A stretch of DNA of 64,000 nucleotides from Diphasiastrum complanatum (GCA_029204225.1 CM055107.1:22822178-22886177), one strand, 5' to 3'. Shown: positions 1 to 11,970, numbered from the stretch's first letter. The notes: generated by a model not told the origin, from the letters alone. A program made the numbers and translations.

Positions 1-440
1 TCTCTGATTGGTTCTCCAATCACCACAAGTTGATCTCTCAGTTCCTTTATCTTGGTGAAGAAAGATCTCACTGATTCACTTTCTTCCATCCTTATTGTGT
101 TCAATCTCGACTTTAAGAACATGGCTTGAGCTAGATTGCAAGTTTGAAATTGCATTCTAAGAGCTTCTCAAGCTCTCCTAACCATCGTGGCATCACTTAT
201 ATTAGTGATCACATGGTCTTTCACTGAAAGATTGATCAAGGACAATGCTCTCTACGCCTTTTTATCAAAGGCCCTTATGTCACCTGGAGTGGCATTTGGC
301 CGGACTTCAATACCTTCCACGATCTCCCACAACTCTTTCTCCATCAAAATGCTCTTCATTTTGAATTTTCAGATGTTGTAGTTAGAAGCCCCATCAAGTT
401 TGCTTGCATCGCCCAAAATTGCCTCATTGATGTTTGCCAT
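1..440 (-). pseudogene. copia Gag N-terminal fragment (runs off the window)
   Basis: Read on the minus strand from an ATG at 438-440, the sequence gives a typical plant Ty1/copia Gag (UBN2-type) N-terminus: MANINEAILGDASKLDGAS, then the ILMEKELWEIVEG block and the LRMQFQT and FLKSRLNTIRM blocks. Gag forms the virus-like particle that packages the element RNA. Two or more Trp/Arg codons have become stops (for example TGA at 369-371, where the family has Trp), so the copy is dead. It continues beyond base 1. It lies head to head with the related gag that starts at 1057. Family assignment is from recognised protein blocks; no LTR is visible for it here. Confidence 0.85.
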
Positions 441-1056
441 CTCCAAACTGCTTGAAACTTCACCTGTAGGCTATAAAGTGTATGTTGGAACCCACCGTGA
501 TGTCAAAAATCAATAATAATGACCTGCAATTTTTAGCTTACCAAGTCACCCGCCGCTCTTTCACCAAATTGAAAGTCAAACTGGCCTCGTTTTCTAAAAT
601 GCTTCTCGTCACCAACTCCCAGCTTCCTGCCCAATGGAATGGTGAAATCACTTCTGGCGTGCTTTGAATAGTTTCTCCATGGAAATCACTCTATTTTGGT
701 ATACCGTACTTGCAGGTACAGTCAAGGTGCCCTTCGTTTGGAGGTTATAGCCTTTCGTTTGGCCAAATTAGGCTAAAGGAGGTGAAAATAAGGGCAATTT
801 GGGTTTTTGATCTATTTCTTCAGTGTGAAGAAACTTCACCCTTCAAAAACTTGGGACCCAACAATTTTTTTTAGTTTGAAGATTTTTAATGAAGTTGCAA
901 TGCACTTTGCACTTCAGACCCCTTCAGACGCGTCATCGTACCGATATCGGGTGTACAACCAAATATATACAGTTATGTGGTGTGATAAAATTTGGAGACA
1001 GGTTGTGTGCTCAGACTGAGCCATTTTTTTTGTGATCCGAACTCATTTATCCAGTA
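441..1056. other. spacer between two divergent copia gag genes
   Basis: No open frame here resembles a known protein. It contains no recognisable PBS (TGGTATCAGAGC) and no LTR copy, so neither neighbouring gag keeps an intact 5' end. A short direct repeat of a TTCGTTTGG-type block lies at about 737-760. I see nothing else to annotate. Confidence 0.5.
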
Positions 1057-3415
1057 ATGGCAACTCTAAACGAGAGTGTCCTCAATGAGTCAAGCAAATT
1101 GGAAGGTGCCGACATCTATGCAGTTTAGAAATTCCTATTTGAAGAACATTTTAATGGAAAAGGAGCTATGGGAAATCGTGATAGGTGAAGAGACAAGACC
1201 AGTGATTGAAGAAGATCAACGAGCATTTGATAGGAGAAAACAGATTGCCCAGAATGTCATCAACTTATTAGTGAGAAATGTAATTATTCCCTATATTTTG
1301 GATTCAGAAGGACCAAAAGAAGCATGGGATACATTGAAGGCATTGTTTGAAACGACAAATATATCTCGAATACTATTTTTGAAGACAAAGTTGCATACAT
1401 TGCGAATGGATAATGGTGCAACTATTGCCAATCACATACTGAAGATCAAAGAGATTCGTGACCAATTAGCAGTAGTTGGAGAGCGAGTACAAGATCATGA
1501 AAGCGTACAATTGACATTGAATAGTCTGAGTGAGTCACATCAGATGTTTGTGACAAGTATAGCCACAAGAGAAAATCTTCCAACCTATAAAGAACTAGGT
1601 GGATTGCTTTTGCATGAAGAGCAACATCAAGAGAACTTGAATCATTGTAACAAGGGCTATGATAAAGCTCTTGCAGTTAGAGGACGAGGTGAAAGATTTG
1701 TTCGTGGAAAGTATCAATCGAGAGGAGGTAACTCAAGCCGGAGATCATTTCAACAATTTCATGAGCAAGTCAATGATAGTCTGAATCGAGGTAATTGGAA
1801 TCAAGGCCGAGGTCAAGGACATGGCTATTCAAGACAAAATAAACCTGAAAATTGTAGGTACTACAGAAAACCTGGCCACTGGGAGCGTGAATGCTTCAAG
1901 AAACAGAAGGAGATGGAACAAAGAAAAAACAAAAGGCAAGTGAGAAATTATGCTGATCAACATCAATTTGATGACTATTGTTATGAAGACAATTATACTG
2001 ATCAACATCAATACGATGATGATCAATATGAAGATGATACAGGTGAGAGTTCAAAATTGTTCATTACAGCATTAATGACAAGTGATGAAGCCAAGGATAC
2101 CTGGTACATTGATAGTGGTGCATCCAAGCACATGACTTCAAGGAAAGAGTGGTTTTCAGAACTCAAGGAAATTGACAATGGTGATGAAGTTGGACAAGCT
2201 GATGGCAAATTGCTATCTGTTAAAGGAGTTGGAGTGGTACTAGTGAAGTTAGCCAGTGGGAAGATAAAGCAGATAAGCAATGTGCAATATGTACTTGGCT
2301 TAGCTAACAATCTACTATCTGTTGGGACGATGGCTGATCAACAACTCAAGGTTGAGTTTGACAGCAACAAATGTCTCGTCAAGGACATCAAGAATCACTA
2401 CAAAGTGATTGCTACAGGAGCTAGAGTCAACGGAAATCAACTCTACAAATTGAATGCGAGATCTTTTACTCAAGCTATGGTAAGCACTGTTGATAGTCGA
2501 ATTGACCTTTGGCATCAAAGGTTTGGTCATATTAGTGCTCAAAGCTTTCAAATCCTTAAAAGAGGTAATCTAGTTATTGGATTGCTTGATATCTCTTTTG
2601 AAGGAAAAATTTGCGAGGGTTGCAATTTGGGAAAACAACATAGAGAGAGATTTTCCAAAGATGGAGCAAGAAGAGACAATGGCATTCTTGATCTTGTTTA
2701 TAGTGATCTATGTGGACCAATACAAATGAGGTCCATTAGTGGTTGTTACTATTTCATCACATTCATTGATGACTATAGTAGACATATCTGGATTTATTTC
2801 ATAAGCAAGAAATCTGATGCTTTTGCCAAGTTTAGAGAGTTCAAGGCTCTAGTTGAAAAACAAACAGGTTGTTATATTAAGACCCTTAGATCAGATGGTG
2901 GCGGTGAGTATTTTTCAACAGAGTTTATAAATTTTTGAAAGGATCAGGGGATCAAGAGGCAAACTACTGCACCCTATTCACCACAATAGAATGGAGTTAC
3001 AGAACAAAAAAACAGATCCATTGTGGATATGGCTAGGGCAATGCTTAAGAGAAAGGGTTTGCCAAATACTTTTTGGGCAGAAGCATGCAACACAGCTACT
3101 CATATCTTGAATCGGTGTCCTACGAAGTTTGTGGAGTATAAGACACCTTACGAAGCTTTTATAGGAAAGAAACCTAATGTATTTGGTTGTGATGCTTACG
3201 CTCATGTGCCTGATGAAAAACAAAAGAAACTAGATGCAAAAGCTGATAAGTGTATTTTCCTTGGATATGATGAAAGAGCCAAGGCATACAGGATGTATGA
3301 CACAGATGCACAAAGATCGTGATTTCTAGAGATGCTACTTTTGATGAGATGGGTCAAAATGACCAAATAAAATTGACAATTGATTCCTTTGATGATAAAG
3401 CTAAAGTACAGGTGG
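1057..3415 (+). pseudogene. copia Gag-protease-integrase remnant (RT and RNase H missing)
   Basis: Start chosen at ATG 1057 because it opens MATLNESVLNESSKLEGA, the usual N-terminus of this copia group and parallel to the opposing gag at 440. In order: Gag (ILMEKELWEIVIGEE), a zinc knuckle near 1850-1900 reading CRYYRKPGHWEREC, in which the second Cys is Tyr, the aspartic protease motif DSGASKHM near 2110, the integrase HHCC region (LWHQRFGH, CEGC) near 2510-2630, then D (YSDLCGP), D (LRSDGGGEY) and the NGV-E core. Lesions: TAG 1126-1128 followed by a frameshift, TGA 2936-2938, TAG 2986-2988, and a frameshift at about 3320. Similarity stops at about 3415, just after the integrase C-terminal region. 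No RT, RNase H or 3' LTR follows. Confidence 0.85.
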
Positions 3416-4380
3416 GGCATATGCAGTATACACATTGGTGGTCTAGCCATTGAAGTCAATAGTGAAGGCTTTAGAGTAAAAACCTCCATCTATATTAAGG
3501 TAAACCAATAGTGGGCCACATAATTTCTCTAGTTATAAAGCATTCAGATTACATTAACAGCTCTTGGCCCTACATCAAAAGCTTTGTGCTAATTGATTAC
3601 CCTTACCTGGGAATTTCTGTCTACTATCATTTCTATAACCAAGACTTTCACCGACACTTGGTACCAAGAGAAAGACTCTTTTGGCTTCATTATAGAGCAT
3701 ATGAGAGCTCCCTAAACATGTATGAACTATCCACCAATTTGACTTGGATCAGAGTGGGCATAGCTACAATTCAATACACCGAACTCTCCATAGGTCTCCC
3801 GACCCATTGCCCGCACAATCTCATGACGATCTAAATGATTTTGTTATGGGGTAAGTCGAGACCCATGAGTGAATTATCAAGAAAGGCCAAGATTGTCAAC
3901 CCGCTTTAGTATTGCTTAGTATTAAGGGTCTACGGACCCACAATTGTAGAAATTGTAGTCTTTGATAGCACAATCAGAGGCATCCATCAGGGTGATATTG
4001 CCATTGAAGTTAATGTTGAAGGCTTCTCCGCAGTGCCTCAGTTTATGTTTGAACCCACAATTGTTGGATATTATAGTCCACCTACACCATGTGAATACGC
4101 AATGCATTGGTAGACCTAGGCTTCGTATGGCAACCCACAGTGGACTCCACCCATGTATGTGCAAAAGTAAGACCATAAGCTAGCAAATGATAGAAATTAT
4201 CTCTTTGCAGTCATACTCCTAATAACCTAGAAAACTCTCATTGATCAGGGAGTACGAGATGATTAGTGTGGCCCCCAACATTGGAAGTGGTCAATCTGTA
4301 CTCACCCACATAAGGACAGTGTAGGCCGTTCCCTTGTAATGACTCAATGAATCCAAAGTATTCATCACTGGATAAAGATT
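3416..4380. other. unrecognised stretch with internal duplicated motifs
   Basis: I recognise no protein here. A block of about 26 bp starting GCCATTGAAGT and ending GAAGGCTT occurs at 3446-3471 and, with a few changes, at 4000-4025. A block containing CCCACAATTGT occurs at about 3937 and again at about 4053. On the minus strand at 3922-4176 an 84-codon frame has Asn/Gly/Cys-rich spacing (NNCGF, FNGNIT, FYNCGS), which faintly recalls beta-helix repeats. That is only an impression. The stretch sits where the copia RT would be expected, so it may be foreign DNA joined to the broken element. Confidence 0.3.
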
Positions 4381-4593
4381 AATTGGAAAAAAATCTAGAA
4401 GCAAATATTATCATCTCCAACTTTGGTCATACCAAAGAAGAAAATTGAAAAAAGTCGAGTATGCCAAGACTACTGAAAATATAATGCAGCAACAAGGAAA
4501 AACCACCACCTACTACCATTTTCTGATTCAATGGTGAATCAAGTCTTGGAATTGCACATTATAGTTTTATGGATGGATTTTCAAGCTATAATC
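4381..4593 (+). pseudogene. Ty3/gypsy reverse transcriptase scrap
   Basis: In shifting frames the plus strand gives CQDYRKYNAATRKNHHLLPF, then a block matching MDGFSSYNQVPI. Both are the conserved RT fingers-palm blocks of Ty3/gypsy pol (family pattern: R-L-N-A-T-x-K-D ... LDGxSGYNQI). At least two frameshifts separate them. The homology ends abruptly at about 4593, where TGTTGGGATTC begins; that looks like the TG end of an inserted LTR (next feature). Very short and decayed. Confidence 0.6.
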
Positions 4594-5524
4594 AAGTGCC
4601 TATTGTTGGGATTCGGTGCTATTCTCACCGTGACAAAGAGAAGCGAGCGGGGAATCCTCAGTACATGGAACTACGTCTATCAGATTTAGACAGATCGGGA
4701 TCTGTCTTACTTGATCACATCTTCAAAATTGTTGGATCTAAACAGTGGATTCCATAGCCATGCACAAATTAATTTGTTTATCAAATCTAGCTTTGCATAA
4801 GCGATTTGGGTACGTTTATTAGAACGACAGATCGAACAGTGTTATCAGTCACGTAAGAGCATTTTTAATCTGAGAGTGAGTTTATCTGCGAGCGTGAATC
4901 TATCTGATAATTAAAAAAAATAAGCATTCAGCATACACAACTTAAATTGCTGGAACATTGATAGATTAGTCGTGTAGAAAATATAGTCTAAATGCAGATA
5001 GAGAGGCGTTCTTTTTGAGACAATACTCTGTAGTAACAGAGAGAAAGAACAAGACACGCGCTCTCCAGCAGATAGTAAATTCAGCCAACAACAACTGATA
5101 GGTTGCTGGTTATATTCACATGCCTAATTAATTAAAAGAATGATTAATTTGTAGTTTCCAAGTTAAGGCACTACATGCTGTTGGTAGTTGCCATCGAACC
5201 ATATTTGATTTTGTCCGCTCGTGACATGTGTACTTGTTGATTTGTCGATAGTCAAATTGCAACCAATTGTTCAAGATAAGTCGAATAAGAGAATCTGCCC
5301 AGATGGTCTAGGATGACCGACCAATCGGGTATGGCCGAACAATCGATGATAGCCGAATAAGAGAAGGTGGCCAACAAAGAAGAGATGGCCGAACTATCAG
5401 GAACATTGTCACCGATTCCTTTGTATTTTTGCAAAGTATGCAATTGTTCAAATATTTACAACAGCTTAATGAATGGATCTAGATTAGCAAAGAATAGGAA
5501 TGGAGAGGATAGAAATTCAACACC
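4594..5524 (-). repeat. probable 3' LTR of a decayed minus-strand LTR element
   Basis: The segment begins TGTTGGGATTC where the gypsy RT homology stops. It ends in TTCAACA, followed at about 5524-5531 by a run of C; read on the minus strand this is a GGGGGGG polypurine tract just before the LTR start TGTTGAATT. Just beyond it the minus strand gives LNLKIKASKDPD and a stop, as expected for the tail of a pol gene. Its middle part (4872-5430) is repeated at 5677-6040 and 6708-6890, which supports an LTR pair. The left edge is inferred from the break in the gypsy RT. Confidence 0.5.
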
Positions 5525-5655
5525 CCCCCTTAATCTGGATCCTTAGATGCCTTGATTTTCAAATTCAAGATAGCACAGAAATTATCGTGTGCTTCTCGAT
5601 TTAACCTTTTTATAAATATATATCAACTACCATGTATTGGATTCTGCAAAATTTC
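5525..5655 (-). pseudogene. possible pol 3' tail between the two LTR-like copies
   Basis: Immediately next to the polypurine tract, the minus strand ends an open frame LNLKIKASKDPD then stop. The rest of the interval is AT-rich without recognisable domains. It is the only internal sequence left between the two LTR-like copies. Confidence 0.3.
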
Positions 5656-6890
5656 AGAGTAAGTTTATCTACGAGTAAGTTTATCTGCGAGCGTGAATCT
5701 ATCTGACAATGAAAAGAAATAAGCATTCAACATACACAACTTAAATTGCTAGAACATTGACAGATTAGTCGTGTAGAAAATACAGTCTGAATGTAGATAC
5801 AGAGACATTCTTTCTGAGACAATACTCTGTAGTAACAGAGAGAAAGAACAAGACAATTGCGCTCTCCAGCAAATAGTGAATTCAACCAATGGAACAATTA
5901 ATAAGTTGCTGGTTATACACATGGCTACACATGGCTAACTAATTAAAAGAATGACTAATCTGTAGTTTACAATTAGGTTAAGGTACTACATGCTGTTGGC
6001 AGTCGCCATCGGACAATATTTGATTTTGTCCGGTCGTGACGAGTGGGGGATGATTTTTGACGAGCATTTCTCAGCGAGTAGTTCCATGACAAAGGCGAGC
6101 ATCTTGAGCACCCGCTCGCCCTTCATCCCAGTCATTTGCTCGCCCTTCGTCCCAGTCTTTTCACTTTATATCTATTCAAGTACCATTTTATGCTTTGATG
6201 ACATAATCAAGACTACAAAAGTAGCAATTCTACTATATTTGGATGTTATAGATTTTCATTTGAATGCTGACAAGTTGGCAGGCACATAATCTATTGTTCA
6301 GGATTTTGTGTATGCTCAGGGGCTTGAGACCATTATCACATTGCTTGAGACCATTACCTAGGCCTATTCTTCCACATGGAAACAGCTTCCACATGGGCGC
6401 AAACAACTTTTTAGGCTTTATTATACTCAAGGTGGACAAGAGTTGCAAAGGTACAAGAAGAAGACGAATCTTACTCTACGTTGCATTAATATGAATGTAA
6501 GCAATGAGCTTCTAAGAGAGGTAGCCTCTTGTACTTTGGCCAACGAGTCATGAGACTCATTAAAGGCCACTTATGAGTCAATTTGTCAAAAAATTGCTCT
6601 GGAAAAAAAATTTGAAAAAAAAAGTTTTGAATTTTTTTTTTAAGATATTGCTCGCCAAAATCTGCTCGCCGAGAAATGCTCGCCAAAAAATCACATCTGT
6701 GACGTGTGTACTTGTTGATTCGCCGATAGTCAAATTGCGGCGATTGTTCGAGATAGGCCGAATAAGATAATCTGCCCAGATGGTCTAGGATGACCAACCA
6801 ATCGTGTATGGCCGATGATAGCCGAATAAGAGAAGGTGGCCAACAAAGAAGAGGTGGCCGAACTTTTGGGAACACTGTCACCGATTCAGG
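5656..6890 (-). repeat. second LTR-like copy, broken by an insertion
   Basis: 5677-6040 repeats 4872-5225 at high similarity (GAGCGTGAATCTATCTGA onward, including ATACTCTGTAGTAACAGAG). After an interruption, 6708-6890 repeats 5228-5430 (GTGTACTTGTTGATT to CACCGATTC). The interruption, 6045-6705, holds a copia gag scrap and short GCTCGCC-containing direct repeats: 6113-6160 carries two tandem units of about 24 bp, and 6650-6690 carries three more GCTCGCC. The two blocks are collinear with the first LTR, so they probably represent one LTR split by inserted DNA. Neither outer end could be fixed. Confidence 0.45.
6448..6585 (+). pseudogene. copia Gag scrap
   Basis: The plus strand reads YKKKTNLTLRCINMNVSNEL, then LREVASCTLANES, one stop in place of Trp, then DSLKATYES. 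This is the Gag core also seen at about 35125-35250 (MNVSNDILREVSSCKSAKEAW). Only this 46-codon core remains, inside the split LTR-like copy. Its origin as an insertion or template-switch product cannot be told apart here. Confidence 0.7.
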
Positions 6891-7190
6891 CGAAGACCCC
6901 TTTCATGACAGGCCATATAGGCAAATGCCATTTGGACTTTGAGTTAAAATAGCAATGATCGACTTATACAGTGCTTTCTTATTTCAACGGCACCACGTAT
7001 GCATAGTTCTAGAGTTATCGGGCCATCTTTCTTTTATGAGCCCTTTGAGTATTTTTAAGCAACTTATCTTTGTACTTACGAGTTAGTTGAATATACAGTT
7101 TGAGGAGAGCAATTCTGTGGTCTTGTTGCACTTGACATTGTGTTGTGGTGATTGATCTGGTCAGGTGTTTAAACTATGTTTTTTCTTAAC
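6891..7190. other. unplaced stretch, possibly the end of an LTR
   Basis: No coding similarity. Because a primer-binding site follows directly at 7192, the 3' part of this stretch is presumably the U5 end of a plus-strand LTR. No second copy exists in the window to define it, and no clean CA end is visible before the PBS. Confidence 0.3.
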
Positions 7191-7191
7191 T

Positions 7192-7205
7192 TGGTATCAG
7201 AGCCC
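7192..7205 (+). other. primer-binding site for initiator tRNA
   Basis: TGGTATCAGAGCCC is complementary to the 3' end of plant initiator tRNA-Met and is the standard PBS of plant copia elements. It implies that a plus-strand element once had its 5' LTR just upstream. No gag follows downstream. Confidence 0.7.
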
Positions 7206-7984
7206 TTGGTGGTTTGAATCACTAGACAAGAACAGAGAGCTGCGAATTCATGACGGTTTGTTGGCTAGGAAGCACAAAACCGAGTCTGTGGAGATTCGTG
7301 GAATGGCTCAAAACTGGAAAAAGGATTCAGAGACAGAGAATTGTTGGTTGAATCAGAAAGCAAGCAAAGTTTGAAGCTGAAAATTTCTTCTGGAGGGTTT
7401 CTTGGCATTTGTGATTGGTTTGAATCCAATCGAACACCATTTAAAGAGCGGTTTGGAGCAGAAGATTGCCTGTAGTAGGGCGACCTCAGCCATATAGGAG
7501 CTGCAAGGGAAAGCTCAGGGAAAGCATGAGTAAAGCCCATATATCCTTCTCTTCAAAGTTGCTAGGGTTTCAAAGTGCAAAATCTGGGATATCTCCTTGT
7601 AGGGCCGTTTTCAGAGCTGTAAGTTGCGAAGAATGGGCATCCTGGTAGTGCGATTCAGCAGTAGGAAGGCCGCGACTGGCCGTGGAGGAAGAAAGCAACC
7701 AAATTGATCCACAGGGAGCAGCCATAGCCTGTGGAGAGAGAGAAGAGTCCATCGCAGAGAGAGAGAAGAGGAGGAGAGGTCGCAGGACCTCTCGCGCGCC
7801 CAGTTCAATTAGTCTGTTAGCGGCCCGAAGTGCTTGGTGCTTCGAAGGCCCTTGATCAATGCACAAAAGCGTGGAAAGTCGTCCGATTTCAAATCACACA
7901 GATCGACGATGGTTATTACACGACAGGATGGTCGTTGGATCTAAAGGATCCATTGGATTGATGTGAAAAAAGAGACTGAAATAA
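7206..7984. other. leader-like sequence after the PBS, no gene recognised
   Basis: It follows the PBS, so its first part is probably the untranslated leader of an LTR element. Several overlapping frames of 60-98 codons exist on both strands, but none resembles a known family. A purine-rich GA block lies at about 7733-7775. The stretch ends where the gypsy pol fragment begins. Confidence 0.4.
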
Positions 7985-8880
7985 CCCCGGTTCTATAACA
8001 GTAAAGCACAACTGATTATAATCGGTAACTGACTCAAAGCATCCGCTAGAGTATTTTGACTTCCTTTACAATAATGTATAGAAAAGTCAAACATTTGCAT
8101 CAGCTTAGCCCATCTAGCTTGCCTCCCCTTTAAATCTGTAGCATCACAGAACTATCGAAGAGTCTGATGATCCGTCAAAACTTCAAATCTAGCTCCATAC
8201 AAATAATGTCGCCAAATTTTCAAGGAATGAACAATTGCAAATAGTTCTTTCTCATAGGTACAATATCTAGACTGAGTAGGATTGAGTATCTTGCTTTCAT
8301 AAGCCATAGGATGTCCATCCTACATCAAAACAGCTCCAATAGCATAATCATTGGCATCGGTCCTAACCACAAAAGCCTTATTAGAATTGCCAATGACTAG
8401 TATTCATGCCGAAGTGACACTTTTCTTAAGCAACTCAAAATAATTATTCATATCCTCCGTCCACACCACTAGTGGACTCTTAGCCCTCCGGCTTAGTTTC
8501 TTATGGCCTTTCAAGACTTGGGTAAGGGAAAATGCCATTGATTGAGCAAATTGGAGAATATGCCGACCAAAAAATCCTACAAACCCCAAGAAAGGATTGA
8601 TTTTCCTAACTGTAGTGACAATAGGCCAATCAATAACCCTCTGGATACGATCGGCCTCAATCTCCACTTCCCGTTTGAAAATTTTATGTCCCAAGTAGGA
8701 CAGTTCCTTAGCAAAAAAGTCACACTTAGACTCCTTGGCAATGAGCTTTTCCCTTCTTAGAATGTGCAAGACAATCCTAAGATGCTCTTTATGTTCCGCC
8801 AAAGTCTTACTGAACACTAGGATATCATCTAAGAATACCACCCCTCCAATGCACTATGGAGTTCCATGCTCATCCAATGA
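7985..8880 (-). pseudogene. Ty3/gypsy pol fragment (RT palm end and RNase H)
   Basis: On the minus strand, 8841 down to about 8404 reads VFLDDILVFSK (the RT catalytic F/Y-x-D-D motif), then ELSYLGHKI and VVWTEDMNNYFELLKK. From 8403 to 7985 it continues as the RNase H region: VVRTDANDYAIGAVLM, a TAG at 8320-8322, DGHPMAYESKILNP, YEKELFAIVHSLKIWRHYL, FEVLTDHQTLR, and the tail SQNTLADALS. Order and spacing are those of Ty3/gypsy pol. Gag, protease, integrase and LTRs are absent, so this is an isolated broken fragment. The single stop and generally clean frames suggest moderate age. Confidence 0.85.
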
Positions 8881-9420
8881 GAGAGAGAGAAGCCTAGGGG
8901 AGTTAAAGAATCTCCAAGAGCCTCCATAAGCTTATGGAATGTCAAGAGACTCCTTCCATAACCTAGGACTCCTTGAATGCCTTTCTTGTGAGAGTTGGGA
9001 ACTCAATGGACACTTTAGAAGGGCGCCCTCCTACTAGGTCCCATTGCCCAAGTTGTGCAAGTATACTTTGGTCCTAGACCAATAAAGTGATATGGTTCAA
9101 GGTTGAGGCCCAAGGTTTAGAAAAATAGTCATCCAATGACTTTCTAACACCTCTCTAGGTTCCATACCTCCATCCAAGGCATAGACACCTACCTTCCCTT
9201 AACCAAGGACACTAGTACCTTAATCTAAGACACCTACCCTTAATACTACCCCTTATCCAAGGGTCACGTGACTCCATACCTCCGACTAAGGTATAGTCAC
9301 TTTCCCGTCCTTATCCAAAGGCACATACCCTTAATCCTAAGGGTATCTTGCCATTTAGCCCCCAACACTAAATGGACTAATAGGGGTTCTGAAGTACTGC
9401 TAGTTACGTAGGTATGTAAC
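8881..9420. other. pyrimidine-rich stretch with repeated short phrases
   Basis: The plus strand repeats phrases such as CCATACCTCC, AGACACCTACC, CCTTATCCAA and ACCCTTAA several times between about 9155 and 9345. No protein is recognisable. It adjoins the gypsy pol fragment and might be part of its non-coding sequence, but there is no second copy to test this. Confidence 0.3.
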
Positions 9421-11315
9421 ATAAACATTCATCCATATGCTTTAGATACAACATAGAAAAACAGATGCTTAGTATGGTGTTTCATTATCAAAGATGGAAA
9501 AAACACAATGGTACTTGGGCCCCATTAGATCAAGATCTAGAAAACATTGGACACACTGATCGGATATGCATTGATATCATGGAAAATGGAGATTTGAACA
9601 AGATTGGAACTTATTCTACATTAGAACGGAACTGATACTTTTACAACAATATATTTCTAAATATTTCAGCTATATATCGAATGGAAAATTGATATGTAAT
9701 GTCTATTTATCAGTATATGAATTTGTATTCGTTATTCTTTTTTTTGTCACTATTCTGATCACTAACAAAATGTATGTTTGTGCAGATACGTAAAAGATAT
9801 GAAGAGAAAATCATGACCAAATGCAAAGATTTGGGAGGAATTGTTCAGATAATAGATCAATCATGATACAAGATATTCACTTATAGATGTTTGCAAGATT
9901 TGTAAAAACTCTCATAAATATCATTATATTTCTCAATTCCTGAGAATGTACATGTGTGACATGTATTTGCAATGGATGTTTTTCCCCATTGTTTCTGCAT
10001 TTCTATAAGCCCATATTTATTCACAAGGCATTACATCAAAAATGTATATTGCTATTTAGTCTATTATTTTTCTGCATCTCAAAAAAATATGGATTATCTC
10101 CATCCTGCACAAGTGTCAGTTGTGGACTGGATTGCCATCATGTTTCTGTAGCTGTATAGGGTGTTGCATGAGATAATAAGTTCACCAACATTTGTTGAAG
10201 AAACTCATATATATCTCATTCATTGTAAAAGCTCTGCATTTATACTACAAATCCAAAATAACTGAGTTAATTGATTTATCAGAAAACAAATCTAAAATAA
10301 CTGGATTAATGAACAGTGAAGGTAATATAGTTAGACCATTAACTAGTTTTTTTATCTGACTCATCAATTGCTTAAGTTTTGTCCTTTCCTCAGCTTCTTG
10401 GATCTTCCTCTTTAGTTCTTCTAGCTGCTTCGTGTACTTTTGTAGGTGTTTTTCGGCTGAACAACCAATATAGGTGGTAGTTGGTCTCCGCAAGACACTT
10501 GCAATGATCTATCAGCTACTGTGGTAAGACTATCAAAAACTGAGAATTTCTCAGAAGAACAGTAAACTGATGATAAACAAATATATGGAAAGAAGGGTGT
10601 TGGTGACAACGGTAGATGGTGCGGACGATAGACATGAGAATGGGCGCAGAAGTATGGCAAGAGGTCGGTTAAAGAAAGAGACTGATTTCCCAATGTTTTG
10701 TGTTTTCTTTTTCTGAAGGATCTTCGTCGTGACTGGGATACTTCTTCTGATCGAGTCGCTTTGGATTGCCCATCTATCTTCTTAGCCTTGTCGTTGTCGA
10801 CTTTGGGTTTGTGACCTTGGCTGTTGATCTTGTTGGTGTTGTTGCTGGTAGCGTAACTGCTCTAGTGGATCCAAGGAGATCCACTCTCTCCCCCCCCAAA
10901 AAAAAAACCTGTTGGTGGGGATGATGTTGCTGGTAACTATTCATGCTCAGGATTGGATCGGCGTGTGGAACACGTACTTGAAACTCGTTGAACACGCGAC
11001 TGGACTAAAAATTGAACAAATTTTAACTATATTTGTTTCGATCTTGCTGTAGTTGACTCGGAGACGAATATGACAATTAGATGCAGGAATCAACTCAGAT
11101 GTGACATGGACTATACAAATTTGGTGGATGCACAGAAATCCAAAACTCTGTATAAGGTGACTGGAAAATTGATAGATGAATGACAAGTTATTCTTGAGAT
11201 ACACTACATGATGTCTCCTGTGCAATGGCTATCTTTGATGAACTAAAAACAAATCTAAAAAAATATGCATTTAGAAGAAATTTTCAAAATTAAACAATGA
11301 CAAAAAATAAACAAG
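9421..11315. other. intergenic sequence without a supported gene
   Basis: No recognisable gene. The minus strand at 10300-10490 has a short frame with a heptad-like, Glu/Lys-rich segment (about 35 residues, EKHLQKYTKQLEELKRKIQE) that could form a coiled coil. It is too short to name. A C8-A9 homopolymer junction lies at about 10892-10908. The interval ends at the target site of the copia insertion (GGAGA at 11316-11320). Confidence 0.4.
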
Positions 11316-11320
11316 GGAGA

Positions 11321-11960
11321 TGTGAAAGATTTCAGATCCTTAAGATCCAATCTACTTGAATGATCTTTGGTTAGAAAGAGAAATACACTACCAATTTCAC
11401 CAATGTAGAAAAATCAGCATCTACACACAATTTGAGATGCAAACACTAATAGAACTTGATCAAACTTGAATGGAATGATTATGTACTGTTGTTGTCCGTA
11501 CAAAACCATCAAGCTACTGTATTTCACACGTGTGGATCCAAAAATAGCAAATATAGATCATTCTACACAGAATTGCAAGCAATCACCAAGATAGTGCACC
11601 AATGGATAGTAGAACCCAAGAGAACCATGTATAAGCATGAAATGAGATAGGGAAGAGAGAAGATAACTCTCTCCACGAGTTACATCCTTTTATAGTAGGT
11701 CCAAACCCTATTTGGCCACTTGGCTTTCCCACCAAAATGCTAACCCTACCAATTTTGGGTCTAGATTCAATGTACCTAGCTTATTCAAATTGAATCTACT
11801 CAAACTCACATTCTATCTTTCTCACACTTTTAAAAAGTGTTTATTCAAATGAAATTTAGACTAATGAACTTTGAAAAGTCAACCTCTAAGTCTAAAACAA
11901 GTTTTGGCCTCAATATGCCAAATATTGCAAAATGTGATGAAACTAGTTGAATCTTTCACA
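11321..11960 (-). repeat. 3' LTR of the RT-replaced copia element
   Basis: Begins TGTGAAAGATTT and ends TTTCACA on the plus strand; aligned by eye with 16694-17341. It contains the palindrome CACACGTGTG at 11525-11534 and, on the minus strand, TATAAAAG at 11687-11694. Confidence 0.92.
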
Positions 11961-11970
11961 CTCCCTCTTC
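11961..11970 (-). other. polypurine tract
   Basis: On the minus strand GAAGAGGGAG directly precedes the LTR start TGTGAAAG, the expected position for the plus-strand DNA primer. Confidence 0.85.

Noticed and set aside
3511-3834. 107-codon plus-strand frame as a gene
   Set aside because: No family resemblance and an equally open competing frame on the other strand; treated as chance.
10245-10493. Coiled-coil protein gene
   Set aside because: Only about 35 residues look helical, and the rest is low-similarity AT-rich translation.
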